Assembly (NCBI RefSeq): GCF_040954835.1
Contig: NC_090698.1
Location: forward strand, 23,309,501 to 23,373,500
Direction: 5' to 3'
Length of the DNA: 64,000 nt
From: Lepisosteus oculatus
Taxonomy: Eukaryota; Chordata; Actinopteri; Semionotiformes; Lepisosteidae
Under the pieces are notes generated by a model. The model did not search any database. It was not told the origin of the DNA and was given only the letters and a program-made list of their open reading frames with translations. Shown here piece by piece: positions 13,556-30,999 of this stretch. A program made the position numbers and the translations under genes. Position 1 is the first letter of the stretch, and every line of letters starts with the position of its first letter.

Positions 13556-16500
13556 ATGACTCGTAAGTAAAATGTCATTCGAGTGTGATATTTCAGTCTG
13601 ATGTAACACTGTGTATCTTATATTATAAAGAGGTGGACAGTTGGTGTAGAAAGGAATGTTCTAGGTTCCTGATCAGATTCATGTAGTGCATTCTGGTATG
13701 ACACAAGTTTTTTCAGATTTGCAGTAGGATATTTTCGTCTATGAACGTCGAAGTAATTAAAATCTGCATTATAATGTGTTATATGTCAACGATATAGGTA
13801 ATTGTTAAATTTGCACGTTGCCAGTTGTATTTTCCCATTACAATAAAGATAAAAGTGCTTGAGGGAGAAATTGGCTATAGACTGAAGAAATCCCTATATA
13901 TTGGAGCCTGCATTAAACTACATTATCTTAATTCCTCTCTTTAACAGCGTATTTAAAATAGTATATATCTTTTGATATATTAATTAGCATGTTATAAGCA
14001 TACTGTTCAGTCACACGAAGAACATTTCACATTTACGTATAAGAGGCATAAAGGGAATTCCTTGTTGAATTGTTTTAAACTTTATCGATATTTTTTGTCA
14101 TGTTACAACAACCAGTTTAGTAAGGTAAGAAGAAATTTGGAGGTAGAAATAACTTCTGTGGCTTATTTTGTTGACTGATCACTTTGATATTGCAGACGTT
14201 GATGTTGTACCATACTATTGAAATTATCCTTTGAAATACTTTACAAGTTCCAGTTAGAGCCAGTACAAAAATAATTTCCTTTATTTTTTTCCCCTTCGAT
14301 GCAGGGGGAAACCAGCGTGAACTTGCCCGCCAGAAGAACATGAAGAAAAATCAAGATAACCAGAAAGGGAAAAGAAAGGATGACAATCTATCTGCCGCCC
14401 AGCGGAAGCAGCGGTAAGTGGAAGAAGAGAGGAAGAAGAAAAAGAATAAAGAAATCTTGAGAATCGTTGGTGGTTCTCTTTGTGACGCTTTTAACACTAA
14501 TTCAGGCCAGACATTAATCTCAGTCTCCAAGGCTTGCATCTCCAGCCCTTCTGCTGGAAGATTTATAAACTACCCTGAAATCCACATTCTATACATATTT
14601 GGAACGATTTATGATCGCTTGCATGTGATTAAGTCATGTAGAAATTGTGGAAAAGAAATCGGTCCTTAAAGGGCCTATGCCCTTAATTGAGCACATTACT
14701 TGTTTAATTGATTTATAACTTACAAGTCTTCCTAATCTTAAAAAAGGGGATTTTGGTGACTTAAGACTTGTTGGCTAGGGGATATTTAGGACCAGAGGAC
14801 CCTGCTGTAATCTTAATAAGAGAGCAAAATGAAACAACGTACCTGTTGTTGTTGCAGTTTATGTCCCATGTCTTTTTATCTCAAAACCATTTCTAACAGT
14901 AAATTAGATCCCCCTTATAAGTTCATATTTCAGTCTTTAATCATGGCTGAACATATGTTGCATTACAAAAAATGTAAGAGTTTACCCATGTACTCGTCAC
15001 AATGTATTCCTTTCTCAATTCTCTGCAACTTTTTTTAAATACTGAAAATGATTTGACTGTGTTACCACCTCAGCAGTTCATTGCAACACAAGAAGCAGTG
15101 CTTTCATTGCTCAGACAACATAATTATTCCTAATTCTTTGAATATTTATTAAAATCAGAAATATAGATGATCTTTCCTGCTCCTGTGTTATGAACTTTGT
15201 CTCCTCAGGTGAGGAGAGAACACAAAGATGATCAAAGAATGAACCTAAAAAGGTATTTAAGAAGTATACAACTCAGATACAATAACGATACAGAATGTTT
15301 ATTTTTACTGAAGAAATTGGAAAATAAATACTGTACTTGCCTTCTTAGGTATTCTATTTATCAGTGATAAAGCACTACATTACAGTGAAACACCAGTATG
15401 TTCCCCATCATTCCCAATTATATCTTGCACTGAGAAATGCATACTTGAAATAGATCTAGTTATGAGTTGTGTGTGCTTTTAAAGCTTATATATAATATAA
15501 GCTTAGGTGTTATTCGTGTTGTATTTCTCTTTTCTGGTGGGTATATACAGTATGTACTTTTACTGAAATGCTTCGATTAACGTAATCTAATTTTGATTTG
15601 ATAAATACACAATATAACAAAAAATCTGGTTGTTTGGTAATTATTGATAGAACTGGCGGAATATATTGGGATCACCCCTATGCAAGCCACACAGTTCTTG
15701 CATATTGCTTCAACGTGACCAGAGGTAGTCATCGAAGTGTTCTATACCATTTTCACCAGAGGATATTTATGGGGAAGTCCTGGAAAGAGGACTTGATGGG
15801 ATTGTTTCTTTGGAATGAGTCAAGATAGTGTTTATGGGTTATGATTGGCAAGGCAGTAGAAGACTTTGTTCTGCTCCTAAATTACTTTTTTTTTACCATT
15901 TAGTTATTTTGACACATTACTGGTGTTATGAAAAATCTGTTATGAAAAGATATTTAAAAAAATCTTTAGTAAACTATAGTCTTTTACTGCCAGTGGTCAA
16001 ATGTCCATCCAACTCTGCCACAGCCTGGCCAATGAAGCATGTTCAGCAGATGTTGGGTAATCTTTTTCCAGAGAAAGTTAATTGGAAACCCTATTCACCC
16101 ATCCATTATCAGAAACATAATTAATAATAATAAAAATAATTGCTTACACTTATATAGCGCTTTTCTGGACTCGAAGCGCTTTACAGGTAATGGGGACTCC
16201 CCTGCACCAATGTGCAGCCCCACCTGGATGATGCGACGGCAGCCATAGTGAGCCGGAACACTGACCACACATCAGCTATCAGTGGGGAGGAGAGCAGAGT
16301 AATGAAGCCAATTCATAGAGGGGGGTTATTAGGAGACCATGATTGGTAAGGGCCAATGGGAAATTGGGCCAGGACGCTGAGGTTACAGCCCTACTCTTTT
16401 CGAGAAACGCCCTGGGATTTTTAATGACCACAGAGAGTCAGGACCTCAGTTTTGCGTCTCATCCGAAAGGGTGGCGCCTGTTTACAGTATAGCGTCCCCG

Positions 16501-17073
16501 TCACTATACGGGGGCATTAGGACCCACATGGACCGCAGGGTGAGCACCCCCTGCTAGCAACACTAACACCTAAGCAGTAACCTTAGTTTTTCTCAAGAGG
16601 TCTCTATCCAGGTACTGACCAGGCTCACACCTACTTAGCTTCAGTGGGCTGCCAGGTGTGAGTTGCAGAGTGATATGGCTGCTGGTACGATAACATAAAC
16701 ATAATCAGAATGTGCCCTGTATCAGCTTAAGTTTACCATCACAAAGAATTAAGACCAGTAATATTCTTCCTGTCCTACATGTGGTTCCAGAATAAACAAG
16801 GTTTTTTCAAGGTTTCATATGTACTGTACTTAAGTGAAATTTCTGTTCTTTCCTTTTATTATGGTGTTGTCTCCGACTCAACATTTTGTAAATTACTGTA
16901 TGTACTAAATTTATTCTTTAAGATAATTTCACCTTATTCTCTTAAAATAATATTTTAACAGGCTAATGTTATTTTATCTTTTTAACAGTGATGCTGAAAT
17001 AATGAAAATGAAACAAAAAGCTGCAAATGACAGAAAAAACACTGTAAATGGGACAAATTTACAGAACAAGTGA
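13556..17073 (+). CDS. SERF1: Small EDRK-rich factor 1
   Basis: Three coding exons: 13556-13562 (ATG ACT C), 14305-14413 and 16989-17073 (TGA at 17071-17073), giving 66 aa, against 62 for the human short form. The protein starts [17 protein letters not shown], nearly identical to the 4F5-domain start of SERF proteins, and continues [20 protein letters not shown] and [10 protein letters not shown]. It is very basic and rich in E, D, R and K, without membrane segments. SERF proteins bind nucleic acid and can promote amyloid aggregation. The tiny first coding exon explains why no single reading frame reveals the gene. About 200 bp of relatively CG-rich DNA upstream (13360-13555) probably holds the 5' UTR and promoter. 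The second intron carries a LINE 3' tail. SERF1 also neighbours SMN1 in human. Confidence 0.96.
16113..16680 (-). mobile_element. LINE 3' tail (family A, minus orientation) in SERF1 intron 2
   Basis: It begins with an A/T-rich trinucleotide tract and TTGCTTACACTTATATAGCG, then GCGCTTTACAGGTAATGGGG, which is the reverse complement of the tail at 11281-11462. Here about 550 bp of the 3' UTR is kept (including CTCATCCGAAAGGGTGGCGC). No open reading frame survives. Confidence 0.8.
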
Positions 17074-17846
17074 AAAATGAAAAGGGACTTTCCATTTCCG
17101 AAGACAAGAAGTCCGGGACACTTTTTTTTTTAAATTTAAGATCAAATGCAAAGATAGTAAAAATTGCAGTGGAATAATCACTGGATTTCCATGTATCCAA
17201 TTAGAAGGATCATTGTTATATCTTCCAGTCTTGACTGTTAGTTCAGTTAATAATATAATAATAATGTTTCTTTATTAGCCCTATACAATTTCTTGCATTA
17301 GGAATGCGTCTTTTCCCAGTTGTGTGGGATATTATGGCTAGGGCAGCTGTTCTGTGATCAATTTTTTTATATACATTTGTCTCGTACTGTTACTTTCATA
17401 TCTGGAAATTCTTAATTTATGTGTAATCCAGGTATATAAAGGCACTTCTCTTGACTCTAGACATTTATATAACACTTTGGTATTGTTGACATCTGTAATC
17501 AGTATACAGTAGGAATTTTTTTTCCTTTTTATTTAACAGAAAAACTGCATATAAGTGCCAATTTATTTATGAGTTGAAATAAGATTTATTTCCATTGTAC
17601 AGTGATATGAAATGTGAAATAACATACATGGAGTACATGAAGGTATGTATTTTTCCAACTTTAAGGAGTTTATTATTGTTCTCCATTTCTGAAGTCTGTA
17701 AGATGTATATTACATTAAATTATTTTTAACAATAAGTGTTCTGCTTTTATTTGTTTCCCATTAACAGGCATGTAGCACTTCAAGGTGCATGATTTAAGAA
17801 TTTAATAACAATAGCTCATATAAGTAGTATACAAAGAAGCATTCTT

Positions 17847-17852
17847 AATAAA
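17847..17852 (+). terminator. SERF1: Candidate SERF1 polyadenylation signal
   Basis: AATAAA lies 774 bp after the SERF1 stop. Other A/T-rich near-matches exist closer, so the choice is tentative. Confidence 0.4.
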
Positions 17853-17859
17853 GCGTTTT

Positions 17860-18740
17860 GTAATCTGTTACTATCCTTACCCCTTTCAACTAGGTCCTCA
17901 CAGTCCAAATGCACCCCAAGAAAAAAAACACTACGTAAAGAAGGTTACTGACCTGCAAGTCAGCTTTTAATATTTTCCAATTCTTGAATTATTTATAGTA
18001 CTTGACACTGGCCTGATACTATACTTAAATTGAGAGTATTCTTATGAGGGATATGTTGAAAAAGAGATTGAAACTCCATATTTAGAAAAATGATATTAAA
18101 AACCACCTTGCTGAACTTAGAATTGTTTTTCTGTAAATGTACAATGTCAACAAAAACTGATGAAATTCAGTGAAAAAAGGTCTATGTATTTTGAAACATA
18201 AATGGAAATGCTCTAACATTTGGGGGGTTAGTACCATTGAAACAGCAAAGGCTTGCTTGTTTAAAGGCTAGAGTGCCTTCAGATTGATATGCCTGATGCT
18301 TTGGTCGGGTTTGGTATCTGCCACAGTATTCTCCAGCTCTGAATCCCTGTGAAGTTGTATTGAGGGAGGAAGGGGACGAACCTAAAGGATGGTGGGTATG
18401 CTGGTGGGTATACCAGTATAATGAAGTGTTAATATAATTTAGTAGGTATAATGTAGAACTTCAAATGCAGATTTCTCAAATTCTTGAATTGGATTTTATA
18501 GATTATATAAAAAAATGATAACCCCAATCTGCTACATTCTCAATGAACAAAATGTATTGCTAATGCAATACTGTATATAGGTAGACTTGGGGAGAAAAGT
18601 TTGTATGATTTGTGTGGATCCCTAAACTGCCTTGAGTTATTTGGATTGAAGAAATTTTGATGACCATCAACTAGTTATTTTAAACATCAGCGTATCAACA
18701 ACTTGATACTCTTTGTCCTTGGTGTTTTGTTTGGTGCTAT
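17860..18740. other. Intergenic, nothing recognised
   Basis: AT-rich sequence between the SERF1 3' end and a Tc1 relic, with no supported feature. Confidence 0.5.
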
Positions 18741-18744
18741 AGTT

Positions 18745-19870
18745 TAGAGCCATAGCTTGATTTGCTCAACTGTTTGGTACATTAAGAAGCAAGAACTGGT
18801 GAACTTGGCAATAGCAAACGACCACGGAAGACCACAGTAGTGGGTGACCGAAGAATACTTTCAATCGTGAAGAAAAACCCCTTTTCGACTGTTGAACAGA
18901 TCACAAACTCTACAGGATGTAGGCATAGATGTGTGAAAGATTACCATACACCAGCATGACCTCATAGGGTTCACCACAAGATGCAAACCACTGGTAAGCT
19001 TCCAGAGTAGAAATGCCAGGTTACAGTTTGCTAAAAAGTACATAAGCCTGTAGAGTTTTTGCACAAAGTCTTCTGGACAGATGCCACGAAGATTAACCTG
19101 TACCAGAGAGATGGAAAGAGGAAATTGTGGAGAAAAAAAGGAACTGCTTATGATCCACAGCATACCACGTCATCTGTGGAGGTAGCATCATGGCTTGGGC
19201 ATGTATGGCTGCCAGTGGAACTGGCTCACTTGTCTTTATTGATAATGTGACTGCAGACGGCAGCAGCAGGATGAATTCTGAAGCGTACAGAAGCATCTTA
19301 TCTGCTCGGATCCAACCAAATGCCTCAAAGCTTATTGGACGGCACTTCCCCTTGCAGCAGGACAATGACCCCAAACATACTGCTAAAGCATGCACAGAGT
19401 TTTTCAGGGCCAAAAAGTGGAATGTTCTTCTTTGTGCCAAGTCAATCACCTGACCCGAATCCCATTGAGCATGCATTTCACTTACTGAAGACCAGACTGA
19501 AGGCTGCATTACAGGCCTGGGAGAGCATCACCAGGGAAGGTACCCAGCATCTGGTGGTTTATGGGTCGCAGTCTTCAGGCAGTCGATTACAAAAGATTTG
19601 CAACCAAGTACTAAACATGACAATTTTATTTAAGATTATGTTAATGTGTCCAATTACCAACCCCTCAAATAGGGGGACTATGTATAAAAAGGGCTGTGAT
19701 TCCTATAAGGTTCACGCAATATAGGTGGTAAATGCCCTCGAATTAAAGCTGACATTCTGCACTTTAACCTCATAGTCATTGTTTCATTTGAAATCCAATG
19801 TGCTGGAGTACAGAGCCAAAACAACACAAATTGTGTCACCGTCCAAATACTTACAGCCTGTACTGTATTA
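18745..19870 (+). pseudogene. Tc1-like transposase gene, frameshifted and interrupted
   Basis: Blocks of Tc1 transposase run in order: KKNPFSTVEQITNST near 18870, VFWTDATKINLYQRDGKRK near 19066-19125 (the usual WTDET reads WTDAT), MAWACMAASGTGSLVFIDNV at 19190, ADGSSRMNSEAYRSI, QQDNDPKHTAKA, and PNPIEHAFHLLKTRLKAALQ at about 19460-19510. Frame changes and stops break it. The 3' end, near GTCCAAATACTTACAGCC (19840-19860), resembles a Tc1 terminal repeat; no matching 5' repeat is seen, so the left end is probably lost. Non-functional. Confidence 0.9.
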
Positions 19871-20318
19871 TACAAAGAGTAAGTGGACATTGGATTATTG
19901 ATTAATGTAATTAATTGATAAGAAACTATTCTGAATTTGCAGTAAATATCAGAAGGCTTGTTCTGCCAAGATGATGTTAAGTTCAACTGAAAAAATTCTG
20001 ATGTAGGAAACACAATTTAAGTTTACATTGCTGATTACTGAAATTTGATTTATTTACAAGAAACAACCTGTAACTGTAAGAAATCATAACAATGCTAGAG
20101 TGCTTATACTTGATTAGCATGAAGACAGATCAACTGTGTAACTGAGAAATATAGTAAGAATGTGAGAGTTTTGCTTTACCAGTATTTGTAAACTACTGAA
20201 ATTTTGAGAAGTCAGGTAAAGGAAACTTTTTACAATAAACATGAGGAACTCTGGCTGATCAGTAGATCTCAGACTGAAACAGAATTAGAATGTTGTAAAA
20301 CTCTGATCATAATATACT

Positions 20319-20324
20319 TTTTAT
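20319..20324 (-). terminator. HSPB11: Candidate HSPB11 polyadenylation signal (minus strand)
   Basis: TTTATT on the plus strand reads AATAAA on the minus strand, 685 bp after the HSPB11 stop. Confidence 0.45.
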
Positions 20325-21008
20325 TGTTACAAAATCATAAAATACATCATGCTATTAGCTATATTTAACCCATTTGCCATCTCACAGTTATCATCACTGG
20401 AACATATATCTTTAGAAATTGATGGCTACTGCAATGCATTTCATATTTTTATAAACGTGTTCCAAAAAACTCATTTCACTGTTGGAAATGATCTCATATA
20501 TCCTGCAAATTTCAGAATGATAAAAGTTAATTCCTGCACATCTGAAGACCTTTTAAAAAACTCACTTTAAATGTGCAGCTAGGATAAGGGATTAGACACT
20601 TTAGTGTTGAGGTGTAAAAAATATATATATTTGTCAAAAATAATAACGTTACAAAAAAGCACTTCTTGAAAATATACTGTATAGAATGGAGAAAAGTGAA
20701 GCAGAATTGTTGCAATTATGAATAAATGGAATAACGACAGCTACTTTAACTGATGGTTAAAAAAAAATCTGTTTTAGCAGACAGCAGTCTTCTTCTTCCA
20801 AAGTAAATAAAAATAAACAGAATTCTATGAAATATACAAGTTAATTCATCATGGTACAAAATGGATGAACTGTAAATACCAATTTTCAAATTCACCCTAC
20901 ATGATAGAACAACCATTTTAAAATAATTTATATGTAGTGTATAGAAATATATAACTCCCTTCGGTGCATTCAGCTCGTCTTAAACATACAATGTCAAAAC
21001 AGAAGATC

Positions 21009-23485
21009 TCACAGGTTGCTTTCACTTGATCCTTCAACCATTACTCTGTGAACTGAAACAAAATGGTCAAATCCAGAAGTGATGATGAATCGAAGGTGAG
21101 TTGCTCTTGTGCCGTTGAGCTGCGAAGTAAAAAATGTAAAACATATTTAACTTTTCAACAAATAATTTGTTTCTGAAATTCAACTTGAGTTAAACAGGTT
21201 ATACCCAACTTGACGGCAAATACTGTAATACTTGTCAGGGAATCTAAACTACAGTATTAAATGGCAGATACAAATACACAAAAAATTAACTAAAAAATAT
21301 GTAAGATATTTATGTGTTCTAGATACATAAGAATACATTTATTTTAAAAAAAACCTATATAAGTAATTAGATTATTAACATTCGTAAACAATTTGTGGAA
21401 CCAATAAAGAAAGCCAGCAGAATACTGCAATATACTGCCAAAAATACTGAAATCAAATGAAGTGTAGCAAAAAAAATGATTATGCACTTGTTTAACTGTA
21501 TTTAGAACACTGTGTGTTTCAGCACTGAACTCTTAATATGGTCAAAAAAGTGTATAATACAGTTTTGCACAACACTATCAAGAAGATCACAGGCTGTGAC
21601 ATACTTTTAGTTGCCAAATTACCCTTTGGATAAGAAAATAAATAGTGTTATACATTTAAAGAAATTCATTTTTAAGCCAAATAAATATATTTGAAGCTCT
21701 CTTGTGTCTCAGTTCAGGTAAACAAGAAGCAGCTTGAGTACCAGTTTCAGGCAGTAGTGTGGAGAAGTGGTTAGGGCTCTACATGATTAGAGATTTCAAT
21801 TCAATTTCCCCAGCATGGAATAAGCAGTACCTTGTGGATATTTGAGTCAGACACTGCATGCATGAATCTGTAAATAACTTAGACTGATACCATAACTCAC
21901 ATACTGTACCTACCTGTATGTAAATGGAAACAAGGCCAGAGAACACAAATGAAAGCGTTAGTGAATTCAGAACATAAAATGAAGGTGTTATTTTACTCAG
22001 TGAACAAACCGTTCACCGTTAAATGTTAAAGGTGGTTCACTAGGATACTTCAAAAAGCAATTTGATAAAGCCCTTGCATTCATAACCTACTGTACTAAAC
22101 ACCAATCAAGCAAAATCAACAAACGGCCTCATTCAAAACTTTCTAATGAAGCCAAAATTCTAAGGCAAAATGTTTTACTTACAGCAAAATCATTAGATTG
22201 AAGTTGTCCTTCTGTGTGCTCAAATTCTGACAAGAAAAAGAATAAACACATGGGGTTAAACTATTGTTAAATACTAATATTAGCATTTTAACTTAAATCT
22301 ATAAAAATGCTTTTTTTAATAATAATATATACCATTAAGTAACTTGATTATGGTGTTAAAAGTTTAAGTCCTTTTACTAATTTAAAAACGCCTAAAATTT
22401 GAACAGGTACAATATAGTCAACAGTTCTCCAAATGATCTGGTTAATCTGGTTTGATTGTGAACAGGAAAACCTTTTAATCACTGGTGTGACTCTCTATGG
22501 CTATATCATAATTCAGGACTTACTAACCTAAAAACTTTTCAACTACCATGTGTAACAGAAACAAATCACGGTTTTATTTTTAATGTTAACCACGTTGTAT
22601 CTTAGCTCAGATATGACATCTGTATTATCTGAAATTCATGGGGAGAATAAACAGAATATATATTTATATCTTGATTCTAAAATGATAACAAAACTCATAT
22701 AAAAAAATGGTTTAAATTCCATCAGCATACATTTTGTTTGGATGGGCAAAATATTTTTCTAAAATTATCTGATAAAATTATTTTCAGCTTACCTTTGTCT
22801 ATGATGCCTTCAAAATCTGTTGCATCGCTAAATGTACTTTTCTGAATTTTCAGATTCTTCACTGCACAAAAAATAAAATCACTTAGAATGTAAAAGCAGG
22901 TTCCAGTTTAAAAAAAAACTTTAAACTATTCACTGACAATACACCTCAACATAGATTTAATTCCATAGTCTAAATAGAAAATTACGTCTACGTATGTAAA
23001 GATATACAAACATCTAACTGATCTGTGAACATAGCTTTGAATTTTAAATTTGATGTTGAAAGCACTTTCTATTTAGAAAGTACTGCAGCAGCGATTACTA
23101 AACCATGCCTTACCGTTGTAACTCTGAATAGTGACCAGTCTGATTTTCTGTGTGCCGGAGAACCGGATGATGAACTCCTGTGGAAACATTCCCGTAGAAA
23201 TCCAAAATGTTTCTGTGCTTCTAAATAAACGAGATTGAAACAAAAAGAAAAAAAAAAAACATCATCACCTATACATGAAAATCACAAAAAAAAAGTTTCA
23301 CACGGAATGTCACGTGAGTTCACTCAACACTGAAAGAGCAACGATGAAGCAATATTAAATTCATAATTTAGTTATCTGATTGAAGATACTTACCCATCGA
23401 TGATATTTTCGGGTGGATAATTTTCATCGCTTGAAGTTGCTAAAACAACCTGAGCTCCCGATGAGCTTAATGCTGCATCTATCAT
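21009..23485 (-). CDS. HSPB11: Intraflagellar transport protein 25 (HSPB11)
   Basis: Five minus-strand coding exons join in frame: 23485-23394, 23220-23114, 22861-22793, 22226-22183 and 21119-21009 (TGA at 21011-21009), giving 140 aa (human 144). The protein starts MIDAALSSSGAQVVLATSSD, followed by ENYPPENIIDG, then STETFWISTGMFPQEFIIRF, KIRLVTIQSYN, LKIQKST and HLRFIITSGFDHFVSVHRV, matching the jelly-roll (galactose-binding-like) fold of IFT25. IFT25 pairs with IFT27 in the IFT-B complex and helps export cargo from cilia; despite its old name it is not a true small heat-shock protein. It is divergent with SMN1, with 299 bp between the start codons. In human, HSPB11 and SMN1 are on different chromosomes. 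The 5' boundary is chosen at the first in-frame ATG, consistent with homologues. Confidence 0.95.
21757..21915 (+). mobile_element. tRNA-derived SINE fragment in HSPB11 intron 4
   Basis: GTGGAGAAGTGGTTAGGGCT followed by a degraded B-box-like TTTCAATTCAATTTC resembles a SINE head common in fish (GTGGTTAGGGCTCT...GGTTCAA). The copy is old and the 3' limit is uncertain. Confidence 0.4.
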
Positions 23486-23784
23486 ATTAAATAAAAGCAA
23501 TATATATATATTAAATATTTTAAAATACAAATAACGCACAATGCGATTTAGCACGATTTTTTGGGAGGCGGCAAATTATAATTAACTGCCTACAATTGGA
23601 CTGGTTGTCACTCTACTCTTCACCCTGGTTGTCAAGGGGAAAACTGACGCAAAGCTTCCCAGGCGTGAGCAGCCAGTGTTTGTCGCAGGTCTATGACATC
23701 ATTTTAAACAACTGTCGCCCGAAGTGAATTCACGCTGTTTCCAAATTGTTGTCTGCAGGTCTGTGTTTAAACGTGTGTTTATTC
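23486..23784. promoter_or_regulatory. Shared HSPB11/SMN1 divergent promoter region
   Basis: Only 299 bp separate the start codons of HSPB11 (minus) and SMN1 (plus), so both 5' UTRs and core promoters must lie here or just inside the genes. I see no TATA box in a suitable place for SMN1; an inverted CCAAT (ATTGG) is at 23595-23599. This fits a TATA-less housekeeping bidirectional promoter. Shared control of the two genes is inference. Confidence 0.65.
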
Positions 23785-30001
<6,217 letters not shown>

Positions 30002-30878
30002 GCAGTGCGGGTCTGGTCTTTGCCAGAAAATATGTGAGTATGTTTGGATTTTTCTTGTAAATAAGATGTTTTTCATTCTGAATGCTTATGAACTTAAGCC
30101 AAATCTGTTTCATGAAAATTATTTATTTTATGTTTAATGAACATTTCTAGGTTATTTTAAATTTAAATGCTGTGTGTGCTAACTCATTAACAGGACACCA
30201 AGTGATTTTGGTTGCCCAAAAGCATATGCCCAATTGATCAGTTTCACTTCACTTACATTACCCAAACATACAAAACTCATCGTTTTCAACTGTTTATTCG
30301 AAACATGCTGTATAACACTTTGCAGAAATGCAGTTGTACATGTTATGACAGTGTTCAAATGACTGCGTCTGTGACTGGGTACAAAATATCTTTGGAAAAT
30401 GTGCACTAATCATTACTGAACCTAAATGCCACTATTGATACAAGGCAATTGGTGTGCTGAGGCCAGAATGTCCACTTCACCACACATTTTTGTGTGACCC
30501 AGAAATTGTTTGCAAACAATTGCATAATATAGAGATCCTTTACATGTGTGGATTAATAAGTAACTGCAGATACACTGTCAGACGTTTTTAATCAGTTCTT
30601 TAATTTGATTTTTGTGCAAATCAGCAGTCTGCAGTGTATACTCCTTTCTAAGTTGACTGACTGTGGAAATTGCCCTGCCATTTAAATATTTTTTTGAGAA
30701 ACTTGTTTATCCAAGTAAAATTAAAAATAATGTTTACCTGTTTGTTTTAATGTCTTTGTACACACATTATGTTTTTATATTTCTGTTGTCTTCAATTTTT
30801 TTAATTTGGGCATGTTCTTTCTATTCTTGAGCTGTTCAAGGCATGGCTGCCATTTTAAACCTGTATCTATTTTTCTAG

Positions 30879-30990
30879 GTGGACATCTCTCCCAGGGAGA
30901 GCAGTGAAACCTTCAGCAACTGCCGCTACCATTTTTTTTTTAACCATGGAGTTTGTATTTGTTGTAAATAAAAGAAAAATGAAAAAACAA
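30879..30990 (+). other. SMN1: SMN1 3' UTR exon
   Basis: The last coding exon appears to end at 30033 with the donor AAAATAT/GTGAGTA. A matching acceptor TTTTTCTAG/GTGGACATC begins a non-coding exon at 30879 that carries AATAAA. This mirrors the untranslated last exon of mammalian SMN1. Confidence 0.65.
30966..30971 (+). terminator. SMN1: SMN1 polyadenylation signal
   Basis: AATAAA lies 88 bp into the inferred last exon, followed by T/G-rich sequence. Confidence 0.7.
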
Positions 30991-30999
30991 TGTTTGTGC

